DNA of 64,000 nt from Hygrophila difformis (taxonomy: Eukaryota > Streptophyta > Magnoliopsida > Lamiales > Acanthaceae): contig JAOANR010000001.1 of NCBI GenBank assembly GCA_030278955.1, positions 43,178,890 to 43,242,889 of the forward strand, given 5' to 3'. How positions within the stretch are numbered: the first letter of the stretch is position 1; every line of letters starts with the position of its first letter. A model generated the notes under the pieces. The model ran no database searches. It was not told where the DNA came from and saw only the letters and a program-made list of their open reading frames with translations. Both the position numbers and the translations under genes were made by a program. Below, piece after piece: positions 54,386 through 64,000 of this stretch.

Positions 54386-56138
54386 TCCATTTTCTTTGCC
54401 TTTTTGCCAAATAAGTCCCATCGGAATTTTTGACCCCTTTTAGTCCTCTTCATTTGCTAATCCGAGCCAATACAATCCTAAATTTAGTAATTAAAATTAA
54501 TGAGCTAATGTGGCAAAAATTAACAAAAACTTGGTCCACCATGGCAAAAATCCAAACACCTCATTTATTTCAGACCAATATACCATCATTTCCAGTTTAC
54601 CAAATCCAAATATGTTTTTCATCCCCATTTTCACCTCACTGATTCAATTTCCTCTCCAAATTCCACATAGAAAATATTATTCCTAATCCTGCAGAAGGTT
54701 CCAACAAAGAACAAATACTTTCTCTCTTTGATTCTACCAAACGAACAGCCACCGAAGATGGCAGCGATGACGGCGAAAACAAAGAGCCCTTTCCCTCTGT
54801 GACCTCCCATTAATCTCCCAGATCAATGCCGACAATATCAAAATCCTGACCCAAACTCAACACTCGATGAGGTCGATTATGCCCTTCCAAGGAATCGGAA
54901 ATGTGCGCCGCCGACGAAGGCTTCTACCAAAGCCAAACTTGCCCCTCCTCCGCCGATCCGGCAGATCCCTAATTCATCTCACCCATTCAATTTCCAGATC
55001 TCAATCCATTCCCACAAGAGCCTTCACCCGAAATCCTCCACCATGAGCGACAACCATAGTAAGCAGTTGGCACCATGACCGGACGTTCGAATGGTTGAAG
55101 TAGCATTTCGTTGAAGCTTTGCCGGAGGAACCACCATAGAATTCTTCCCAACTGTATGCATCATTTTGTTGAAAACTTGAAATCACAGGTCAAGTGTCTC
55201 TCTCATGTTTGGGTGCCCATTCTTGTGGCGGATTGAGTCGAACCTTCACTGAGTTCGTCCTCCTCATTTGTCATACCTACCGTTGGGAATTTCTTTGAAG
55301 GTCACTTCTTTTCTATTCCGTTTTGGTCTTTAGGGAGAAAGTGGGATAAAACTTGTCCAAAGAAGTCAAAAGATGAGGTGTAGATTTTTTGACCTCCCAT
55401 TGCCAGGGTGGAGTGAGGTGGACCAGTTTTGGGTTTAGTTTTTTGCCAGGTCAACTAATCCATTTAGATTAGTGAATATAAGATGATATTGGTCCGAATT
55501 AGAAAACGAAGTGGACTGAATGAGGCTAAAAATTCCGAGAGGATTGATTTGACAAAAAGGTAAAGAAAACGGATATTTTTGGCTTCCGTTTACTTAACTC
55601 AACTCCTATCTATCTATCTATGACCCATTATTGTTTTCTTCCATAATGGAAAAGGCACTTTTTTATTTCACTTTTGGATGGGATGAAGATCATGAAATAT
55701 CAAAATATAGGAGTAGTATTGTCAAGTGTCAACCCTCTTTTCCTAGTGTCTATCAAACATCATCACCCATTTTAATTCTTTACCCTACAATTTGAAATTC
55801 AAGAATCACCCTTCAATGTGAAAACAATATCCCATCATAAAACTGTAGCCTCAATGGGGAGCATTTAGCTAATGAAGACCTCCCCACCAATCACCATATG
55901 ATCTGATCATCACTACGATTATGCATTACAGATTTACTCATTACACAACAAGCCCAAATTATTTATTTAGAAAGAAAGCAAAACTATGCATATTTGAAAC
56001 CCATTTATATAATTGATTTTAATTACTTTTCTTTTCTTTCTTTCCTTCTTTTTTTTTTTAGGAAAAACTGTGAATCAGTTCTTAATTTTATCCTTTTTTT
56101 GAAAAAGGAGTAAGAATAACAGCGTGACAGAGACAGAC
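54386..56138. other. Intergenic, no gene recognised
   Basis: A C-rich stretch at about 54,740-55,150 (tctcccagatcaatgccgac, ctcctccgccgatccggcag) has codon-like composition but no long frame on either strand. It may be a decayed gene. The rest is A/T-rich. Confidence 0.35.
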
Positions 56139-56705
56139 AGCACCGTTTAGCGGGAAGGTAATGATCAATGGTCAACGTTCGTCGGTGTCGAATCAATAGA
56201 GGAAATTGTAATTGTGCCTTCCGAAATCGGTGAGTTTCCGCGATCTGTTTTTGTACATTTTCGGCGTTGTCGACGAGAGGTGAGAGTGTGGGTGTGCCCG
56301 AGATTCCCCAACCATTGCCATATCCGGCGCCGTCGCTCCGAATGGGTTCCAGTGGCGGTTCGGGCTGGCTCGTTCCAACCGGCTCAGGCAAAACGTCCAT
56401 CCCAATATGTTTTTGCTGTGGCTTATTCCCCTCATAACGCCGCCGCGACGCGCCGGCGTCATCCGTGAAGTGTGCTTTCTCCCCTGGGATGACTCCGACA
56501 AGTAACCACTTGATCCGCGACAATGCTCGGCACTTTCATAGTGCTCTGAGTACCTCTGGCGTGGGAGCCATATCTGTAGGATTAATTATTCCATTGGGAC
56601 CATGCTCCAGGACCAGGACCAGATTGCCACCCTTCTCAAGAATACAGAATTCACGGATGAAATCAACAGAGAAGAATGTAGCAGTCTGAAAGTATTGGTC
56701 ATTAT
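56139..56705 (-). pseudogene. Unidentified coding-like fragment, copy 2 (longer)
   Basis: The frame at 56,023-56,523 includes HFTDDAGASRRRYEGNKPQQ, DVLPEPVGTSQPEPPLEP, GYGNGWGISGTPTLSPLVDN and QKQIAETHRFRKAQ. Upstream on the same strand and in the same frame the sequence reads QYFQTATFFSVDFIREFCIL, then EKGGNLVLVLEHGPNG, then a stop (TGA after 'EVLRAL'). The second copy, at 35.0-35.5 kb, lacks this upstream part. The preserved wording between copies points to a real protein of origin, but I cannot name it. Confidence 0.5.
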
Positions 56706-56724
56706 CCAGCTCGAAGAGACCGGA

Positions 56725-56755
56725 GGGATTCCATCCATGGAATGGATGGAATCCC
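56725..56755. repeat. Perfect hairpin, 14-bp arms, 3-base loop
   Basis: Arms gggattccatccat and atggatggaatccc surround 'gga'. It is the strongest short palindrome seen in the window and lies just upstream of the palindrome-rich LTR. Function unknown. Confidence 0.8.
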
Positions 56756-57029
56756 CAATTCTGAAGAATTAAGCCATCGTCGTCACTGGAGACTCACCGG
56801 AGGATCATCGGAGAAGTTGCCAGAGCACCGGAGCATCATCGGAGGTCAAAACGGAGCTCACCGGAAAGTTGGCCGGAAGTTGGCCGGAGGTCGGCCGGAA
56901 CTACCGCCGGACGTCGGACAATTTTCAGACAAGTCGAAAGATGGTCGGATTCTGTATTATTATAATAGTATGAACAGTGTAGGAATAAGGACATCAGAAT
57001 TTGGCTAAGGCATGAGAAGTGAGGCACTC

Positions 57030-57808
57030 TAAGTGATGCGGTCTAAACCGCATCACCCTCGATGCGGTCTTTTTAAACCGCACCGCACCACTCTCAAACT
57101 TTGCCAAGACGATGCGGTCTAATGCGATGCGGTCTTTTTAACCGCATCGTCTAAACCGCATCGCCCCCTGCATGCGTATTTCCAAACCTCTTGCTCGATG
57201 CGGTCTACACCTAAACCGCCTCGCCTGAACCGCATCAGCTTGAAATTGAAAGCAGGATCGTGATGCGGTCTGTGTGTATCCGATGCGGTCTAAACCGCAT
57301 CACATGTGGTCTAGACCGCATCACTTCCATTAAACCGCATCAGTACCAGTTTTTGATGTATTTTTCATTTCTTGTATTTTTCCTTTGTTGTTTAATCCTT
57401 TCTAGGGATTGTTTAATGGGGTTGGCCTATATATATGACCTTCCCCTCATTTGTAACACATCTTTTTTGCTTGAATGAAATATTGAATATTCTCTCTTCA
57501 AAGATCATTGTGAGTTTACACATATCCTCACACACTCTTTGTATGATTGCTTGGAAACATTCATCAATCTTGGACCGAGGCATCCATGGTTGATCATCAA
57601 ACCGAGGCTTGAGTGGAAGGATTGGGTTGAGGTCAAGGTTTCAAACACCTTGGTTGCTTCCCCCGACGATTCTTATTGCGGTTTTATCTCCCTATCCCTT
57701 TTATTTCCATTTCGGTGGTTCATCATCTCTTTAATCTTCCGCATAATCTTCTCTTAATCCTTTCTAAACAAGTTAGTAACCAAGAGATCCATGGCATCCT
57801 AAGTTATT
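57030..57808 (+). mobile_element. LTR with gatgcggt/accgcatc palindromes (left end uncertain)
   Basis: The part before ~57,345 carries at least seven gatgcggt motifs (57,035; 57,061; 57,111; 57,126; 57,197; 57,262; 57,282), several paired with accgcatc to form near-perfect palindromes. A TATA box (cctatatatatgacc, ~57,427) and polyadenylation-like 'gaatgaaatattg' follow. A Met-tRNA PBS lies at its right end. This is the layout of a 5' LTR with U3, R and U5. The start is not defined, and the end lacks a clear CA. Confidence 0.6.
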
Positions 57809-57820
57809 TGGTATCAGAGC
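57809..57820 (+). other. Primer binding site (initiator-Met tRNA)
   Basis: TGGTATCAGAGC follows the palindrome-rich LTR. This shows the transcription direction of the element is +. Confidence 0.75.
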
Positions 57821-58581
57821 TTACCTTGTTCTACTTGTTATTATCTTTGAAAAATCCAAAATATATTGCCTAGTGTTATTTTCTTGTTGTGTTTGTTTTT
57901 CTCTTAAATCCGAAAACCCTAAAAATATTGTGTTAGGTCTTGTTGTTCTTGCTCTTGTCTTGTTATTATTCTTGTTCTTATTTTAGATCTTGGTTTTCTT
58001 GTGGTTGTTGCTCACCACCGAATCACCATCTTGCTTCCCTATACCCATATCATTTCCTTGTGTGTTTATATATGCATGATATTTTATTTAACAATTTATT
58101 CAAGCACTTTTGAGCACAACAGTGGGTTATTTTGGGGTTTGGTGTGTGAGATTGTTTGTTGTTCTTGGTGTTCTTGGTGTGTTCTTCCAATATTCATATT
58201 GTTCTTACCATATTATTGTAATAGATAGGATATTGGAATGATAATGATGTTGCATGGAAAAGGTTGCATGTAATAGAGTTACCCATTAAATGTGTCCAAT
58301 CATTTGCCATAAATAAGGCACATTGTGTATTGTGTAATATTTGTAATGATGGGTTGTAAATAATGTCCAAGATACCTAGTGTGTAAGATCGGCTATAAGG
58401 AGTGGGCAAGCACAACAACTACCCGAAAAAGGATTGGTGAGCCACCAAGTTCAAAAACGATGCGGTCTGTTCTACTCGATACGGTCTAAATAAACCGCAT
58501 CACCTCAAGTAAACTGCATCATCCTCCAAGGAGAAGAAGGTTGAAGAAAAATTCCAAGTCTCAAGAATCGATGCGGTCTAT
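57821..58581 (+). mobile_element. Internal region of the palindrome-rich element, non-coding
   Basis: There is no gag or pol. A T-rich leader comes first. From 58,459 gatgcggt motifs reappear (58,459; 58,570), which may be the start of a 3' LTR cut at 58,582 by another LTR. If so the element is non-autonomous with an internal part of only ~0.6 kb (inference). Confidence 0.45.
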
Positions 58582-60502
58582 TGTAACACCCCGGTTTTCA
58601 AAACTCCAAAAGGGCTGGGACACTACCGCCACATCTCCCAATTAAGCTCGCCCTAAGCTAACTTAACTGGAAGATGTTAAGGCTTACATCATACCAAACT
58701 CTAAAATCCATGTAAACTACTTTACAAATTAAAAATAAATGCAGTAATGTAAAATAAGGCCAACAAAGCCAAAAAGATTTCTTAGTGCGTAAAGTAACAT
58801 GCGGAAGCTAAATATTAAAAAGGAAAATGGATAAATTTAAAATTGAGTGTGGCTTTAAAAAGTACCAGATCCCATGCATGCTAGATGCTCATACGTGCTC
58901 GTCATAGTCTGTAAAAAAAAATAAAAAATAAAAAAAATACACAACACACATCAGTAAATAAATTACTGAGTAAGCCAATCCACCCCATATCAAGTTAGGG
59001 TTTTTAAAATGATTGACTTAAATATAAGTTAAAAGACATTAGAGTAATAGTCGATTTAAAATATTCAAATTGTTCAACCATCTAAGGAGTCATAAAAGAA
59101 CCTACTTCCACCATCATGCCTAGAACGCGGGGACACCAAAGGAGCTCCAATAGTAACGGGAATACATCCCTCAAATTGCTAACGGCAGCCTATATCGACA
59201 CGCACCTGGGGCCCATAAATAATACTCGCAAGTATTATTTAGAGATATAGACACAATCATAGAAAATCAAAAATAAGGAGAGGGGCGGCCACGCATGGCT
59301 CCACCCTATTGCACTCGCTCTCCGGAGCCTAAATGTGGGCATACCTACCCGAATTCTAAGGGACAATGGTTTTAGTAATAAACTACACATAACCATAAAT
59401 AAATACATTTTTATATGAATAATTTTCATCACAAATCATATTGTAATACTCCATCCTTACGCCAAGATGCGTAAAATACTTCCTTGGTACCATAAATCAT
59501 AGTTCATAACCCAAATTTAAGAAAAAGTGTCAAGAGTTTCCATAACAGTGTTTATCCAATAGCGATACGTCAAAACTAAAATTCCCATAATTGATATTCC
59601 ACCAAAATTCTGAAAATTAAACCATGAATCCTACATTCAAAAAGGAACAATTTTCATGCACAACTCTAAGGTTAAATTATGCTCGAACTAGAGGAAATTA
59701 AAGGCTCATCATATACAATAGGAATAAGCTGCGACACAGAAACACACTTTCAAAATAAAATCATGGATAATTCGTGAGTTGGTCAAAAATTCTGAAATTT
59801 GGTAGGAATCTTCTTAACACATATTGGAACAATTTCCTAGAAGAACATAATTTAAAATTCTTGGCGGAACCAACAAAAAATACTAATCTTTGCAAGTGAA
59901 AGAATCTATCAAACTCGTACTCAGAAAACACAGTTTAAAGATCGGCCATCTGGGAATGAAATACTTCGTCAAAAATTCTTAAAATTTACAGGGACCTTCC
60001 TAACACATAGTGAACAAAATCCTAGAAGAACTTGAACTCAAATTCTCGATGGAGCAATGTGAAAAACGTTGATTATTCTAGATCTATAAAACTGTCAGCA
60101 CAGCAGAATTCTAGATTTTGACTTCTACGACTCAATTAACTCCTAACTCGACCCTGAACATGGTATGTAAGTGTATTGACTTACCTTACACCAGGTTGCA
60201 AAATAGGAATTCGCTGGTTCGATTAGCAAGGGAATCGCCTCCGACGTCCTAAATTCTCCGAGATGACTGCGTTCGACTAAACTTGAAGCAAGAAGTCTTG
60301 ATCGCCGCTGCCTCCTCAAGAACGTTCTAGGTTTTCTTCTCTTCTTTTTTTTTTCGATCGGTATTTCTTCTATGAGAAGAGGGAATGTGTAATGTAGGTT
60401 TTGGAATCTGTTTAGAGGGTAAGAAGAATGGGTTGTCGGACGATTTTTGGGGTTCAAATATCTGATAATATCACCTCCTAATCAGATTTGCACCCTAAGT
60501 AA
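58582..60502 (+). mobile_element. Long LTR starting TGTAACACCCC, interrupted by CopD
   Basis: It begins TGTAACACCCCGG inside 'gcggtctat'. It shares with LTR-K (read on its minus strand) the TGTAAC start and the order 'cagatccc..gctagatgctcatacg..cgtcatag' then 'ttactgagtaagcc'. It also has the repeated 'aaaattctgaaattt.g.aggaa.cttc.taacaca' phrases. It encodes nothing. It is probably a gypsy-type LTR of the same superfamily, ended by the CopD 3' LTR. Confidence 0.5.
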
Positions 60503-60990
60503 TGTTGAAATCTGGAAACCAAAAAAGGGGAAACAGAAAACACGAGACAACAGGGGCAGCAACAAAATAGATTAGAACGATAAAGAAAAGAAGAAGAACA
60601 GCAAAACTCCCGAGGCGTGCATAATCTGCACTGGACTAAAGAGTTTATCCGGCAAGGTGACGGAACTCTCAAGGCTTCAACGGGTTATTCAGTATTTAAG
60701 ATTACTGAAACAGGAATCAATGGCCATATACAGTGGTTGAGAAGAGAGAGTTAGAGAAGAAGTGAGAATACCGATCTGTCTCAGAGTAGAAGCAGGGGTT
60801 CTTATTTATAGAAGAGAAGAAAGCCCCATGCTGCTTCTTATTGTTATTCAGATCCGATAAAAGAGGGAAGAACGACTCCCACTCTCACTACTGCAGATCC
60901 GATAAACCCTCAACAGTCTGAATTCAAACTGCTTCTCTCTTAGACTTGGTAAAACCCTTAGCTTTTACAATATCTAAAATTAGGTTAACA
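60503..60990 (-). mobile_element. CopD 3' LTR (lower boundary tentative)
   Basis: The upper end is secure: on the minus strand the PPT 'caatatgtgggggat' is followed by TGTTAACC at 60,990. The lower end at 60,503 (minus ...TTTCAACA) is the best CA-ended candidate. It cannot be tested because the 5' LTR and the other target repeat lie outside the window. A leader-like 'ttatttatagaagagaag' lies inside. Confidence 0.55.
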
Positions 60991-61005
60991 ATCCCCCACA
61001 TATTG
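60991..61005 (-). other. CopD polypurine tract
   Basis: Minus-strand 'atatgtgggggat' adjoins the LTR start and is almost identical to the CopA and CopB tracts. Confidence 0.8.
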
Positions 61006-61524
61006 TAAAAGCCTATCCATCTATACCACTGAATAGTCCAATGTCTCAAACTAGTGTGTGTTACCACTATGAACTAGTCATTGACTGAGAAGACATGATC
61101 CACGGAATGATTGGTGAAGCTTTAAGCTTCTATGAATCAAAGATTCCTATTGTGAAACAGTGGTCCCAACAGTCACATTGGACTTAGTATGCCATTGTTC
61201 AATGCCGGTTTGCGCCCATAGGCCATGCGCATGCCTTTCGGTTCATAAGTGCTCTAGAGAATTAGCCAGATTCTCATAGAAGCGGCCCCACTTCACACTT
61301 GTATAGGTGATTTCATCAATAGTGTACTGCAATTTATACTACACCTTCAAAGGCTATGAGATCATTAAGAATTTAATTCAACCCTCATTTAATGCAGTAA
61401 TGAGCACAACGCACATCATAGGAATGAGATATAAGTGGACTGTGCTCCAGATAATCACAACGACTTGTTATTACCCATATGAACTTACTTCATGGGATCT
61501 CCAATCACATAAGTTGGGTTCCTA
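61006..61524 (-). other. CopD 3' untranslated part, no extra ORF
   Basis: The ~520 bp between the pol stop and the PPT contain no ORF resembling the one in CopA and CopB. Confidence 0.6.
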
Positions 61525-64000
61525 TCACTGTTGATTATTCAAGATGGCTATTAGTCCCATTCCCCTCGATGTTTCAAATATTTTTCCTCTCGTAAGAGGT
61601 TTAGTCAGAGGTTCGGCCAAATTCACTTCTGACCTCACATAATCGATGGAAATAATTCCATCCTTTAGCAATTGCTTCACAACATCATGCCTAAGGCGTA
61701 GATGTCTGTTTTTCCCATTATGGGTTTTGTTTTTAGCTATAGCTATTGCCGATTGGCAATCACAATGCATTGACACAGATGGAATAGGTTCTGTGCTCAA
61801 AGGAATATCTGCTAAGAAGTTTTTCAACCACTCAGCCTCATTGCCAGCTAGTTCCAAAGCGATGAACTCAGATTCCATCGTGGATCTGGCAATTATTGTT
61901 TGTTTTGTGGATTTCCAAGCAACTGCACCCCCACCTAATGTGAATACATAGCCACTAGTGGATTTCGCCTCATCTGAGTCAGAGATCCAATTAGCATCAC
62001 TGAATCCCTCTAACACTGCAGGAAATCCACTGTAGCAGATACCATAATTCATAGTACCTCTCAAGTATCGCATTAGTCTCGATAATGCAGCCCAATGTTC
62101 ATTGCTTGGATTATGAGTATACCTGCTCAGTCTACCCACAGCATAAGCTATGTCGGGTCTTGTAAAATTTGTTAAATGCAACAAACTACCAATAACTCGA
62201 GCATACTCTAACTGAGATACAGGATCTCCTCTATTTTTCACTAAACGTGAGTTGGGATCATATGGAGTACTTACTGAATTCACCTCAAAGTGATTGAACC
62301 TTTTGAGAATTTTCTCCACATAGTGTTCTTGAGTCACTGTGATTCCATATTATTCCTAATGATTTTCATTCCCAGAATAACACTTATTTCCTTCAAATCC
62401 GTCATAGCGAATTTTGAAGACAAGAATTGTTTTGTGGAATTCACTATATCGGGTGAAGTTCCTAAAATTAGCATGTCATCCACATAGAGACTTATAATTA
62501 CGCATTCTCCATTGGTTTACTTCGTATATACACATTTGTCTACACTGACTGAAGAAAATCCATGTGCAAGTATAGTTTGATCAAATTTCTCATGCCACTG
62601 TTTAGGGGCTTGTTTCAAACCATACAAAGATTTTTGTAGCTTGCACACTTTATTTTCTTGTCCTCTAACCACACACCCCTCAGGTTGAACCATATAAATT
62701 TCATCATCTAGCTCTCCATTTAGAAAGGTTGTTTTGACATCCATTTGATGGGTCACTAGGTTATATATAGAAGCTAAAGCTAACAAAACTCGAATCGAAG
62801 CGATTCTAGTCACTGGAGCATATGTATCGAAATAATCAATATTCTCTTTTTGGGTAAAACCCTTTGCCACAAGTCTAGCTTTATACTTCTCTATAGAACC
62901 ATCTCTATAGAACCATCAGGATTTAACTTTCTTTTGAAAATCCACTTGCAACCAATTGGTTTTGCTCCTGCTGGTAAATCAGCCAAAACCCAGGTTTGAT
63001 TTTCTAAAAGAGAGTCAATCTCAATTTTAATAGCCTTTCTCCAAAATGGAGCATCAGAAGATGATACTGCTTCAAAATATGTCAAAGGATCTTCATTAAC
63101 GAGGTAAGTATAAAAGTCATCACCAAAGGATTTTTCTTTCCTTTGTCTTTTATTCATCCTTTGAGGGTCTTCTAAAGCCTCAGTAATTGGTTCATGTGGT
63201 GTTTGGTTTTCAACGTTTGTAAGATCAAATGGTACACTTTTATCAACATTATTTCCTGATAAAGGAAATATGTTCTCAAGAATTCAGCATTTTAGTTTCT
63301 AGTATAGTATTAATCTCTAATGAGTCACTTTTTAATACTAGAAATCGATATGCTGCACTGTTGGAAGCATAACCAATAAATGCACAGTCAGATGTTTTGG
63401 ATCCTATCTTCCTTTTCTTTGGATCAGGAAGCATGACCTTAGCTAAGCACCCCCACACTTTTAAATATTTTAGGTTAGGTGGATAACCTCTCCATATTTC
63501 AATGGGTGTCTTGCCAGTCCTCTTAAATATTATTCTATTTTGTAGATGACAAGCAGTTAAGATAGCTTCTCCCCATAAATCTGGGTCAGCTGAAGCACTC
63601 ATAATCATCGAATTCATCATTTCTTTTAGTGTTCGATTTTTGCGTTCAGCAACCCCATTTGATTCAGGAGAGTAGGGTGGAGTTACCTCATGAATTATTC
63701 CAACCCTCTCACAGAATTCACTCAGTTGAGTAAATTCTCCTCCTCTATCTGATCGTAATCTTTTGATCTTTTTATTTAATTGATTTTCCACTTCAGCTTT
63801 ATACACTAAAAATTTATCATAAACCTCATGTTTATTTTTAAGCAAATAAATTTTAGTGTATCTCGAGTGATCATCAATAAATGTGACAAAATATTTATTG
63901 CCACCTCTAGTTGGTGTTAGTTTTAGATCACATAAGTGTGAGTGAATTAAATCAAGCAGGCTAGATTCTCTACTAACAGTTGGGTATGTTTTCTTAGTCA
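61525..64000 (-). pseudogene. CopD pol (integrase, RT, RNase H), broken, runs off the window
   Basis: A different copia lineage from A-C. From the right edge: integrase (FVTFIDDHSRY; second Asp in RSDRGGEF; Glu in GVAERKNR). The first catalytic Asp position reads 'IHSHLCD', so Asp appears replaced by His. RT part 1 (63,157-62,891: WRKAIKIEIDSLLENQTW, GCKWIFKRKLN) is cut by a 14-bp tandem duplication (ctatagaaccatct, ~62,890-62,917). RT part 2 (62,870-62,517: MDVKTTFLNGELDDEIY) ends at TAA before the YVDDM motif. A frameshift precedes RNase H (62,337-61,525: [49 protein letters not shown]). It is not functional as sequenced. Confidence 0.87.

Noticed and set aside
1..64000. CRISPR array or bacterial operon
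   Set aside because: The repeats are long, coding-derived or LTR-derived and lack regular short repeat/spacer structure; all genes are of plant type.

Overview
This is nuclear DNA of a eudicot-type flowering plant. It is dominated by nested transposable elements and decayed gene copies. The evidence is Ty1/copia elements primed by initiator-Met tRNA, a Helitron with TC...CTAG ends, tRNA-derived SINEs, a Stowaway MITE, GT-AG split exons and plant KIN17 sequence. I see no bacterial or organellar genes, no rRNA, no CRISPR and no intact host gene. The species cannot be named from this window.

Region 1 (about 0.5-26.6 kb) is a tandem array of broken KIN17 copies. KIN17 is a zinc-finger/winged-helix/KOW nucleic-acid-binding protein. 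A 2,004-bp LTR (called LTR-K here) sits inside the KIN17 coding sequence and splits it into an N-terminal block and a central block. The array shows a 1,731-bp period at its left end and a period of about 4.84 kb from 4.3 to 16.9 kb. Each 4.84-kb unit holds a SINE, an N-terminal KIN17 block, a full LTR-K, a central KIN17 block, a downstream flank, a second 5'-truncated KIN17 block and an LTR-K fragment. Shared lesions show that the copies were already dead before they were multiplied. A 3.9-kb TG...CA element then inserted into one LTR-K copy (18,911-22,823), and its 3' end was itself duplicated at 25.4 kb. A 500-N assembly gap lies at 3,531-4,030.

Region 2 (27.4-32.3 kb) is a copia element, CopB, on the + strand. 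It has a 5-bp target duplication, a large 5' deletion and a broken extra ORF 3' of pol. Flanking it (32.7-35.5 kb) are exon-like gene fragments on the minus strand, a small inverted-repeat element, and the missing KIN17 C-terminal (KOW) segment on the minus strand.

Region 3 (37.4-47.4 kb) is a non-autonomous Helitron of about 1.4 kb interrupted by CopA, a nearly intact copia element on the minus strand (37,768-46,424). CopA has 705-bp LTRs that differ at one position, an ATATT target duplication, PBS, PPT, a gag-pol interrupted by one in-frame stop, and a complete extra ORF of 521-528 codons between pol and the 3' LTR. The same extra ORF, highly diverged, occupies the same place in CopB. Both show the REFYANL and RGK motifs of the putative plant transposon protein family (PF20167/Transposase_32 type).

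Region 4 (47.4-64 kb) holds a SINE, a decayed third copia (CopC, 50.5-53.5 kb), a Stowaway MITE, a second copy of an unidentified gene fragment also present at 35 kb, an LTR whose upstream part is full of gatgcggt/accgcatc palindromes, a long LTR starting TGTAACACCCC, and a fourth, different copia (CopD, minus strand) that runs off the right edge.

The most interesting items are the conserved extra ORF in the env position of two diverged copia elements, with possible internal expression signals in front of it, and the KIN17 pseudogene array with its shared LTR insertion.
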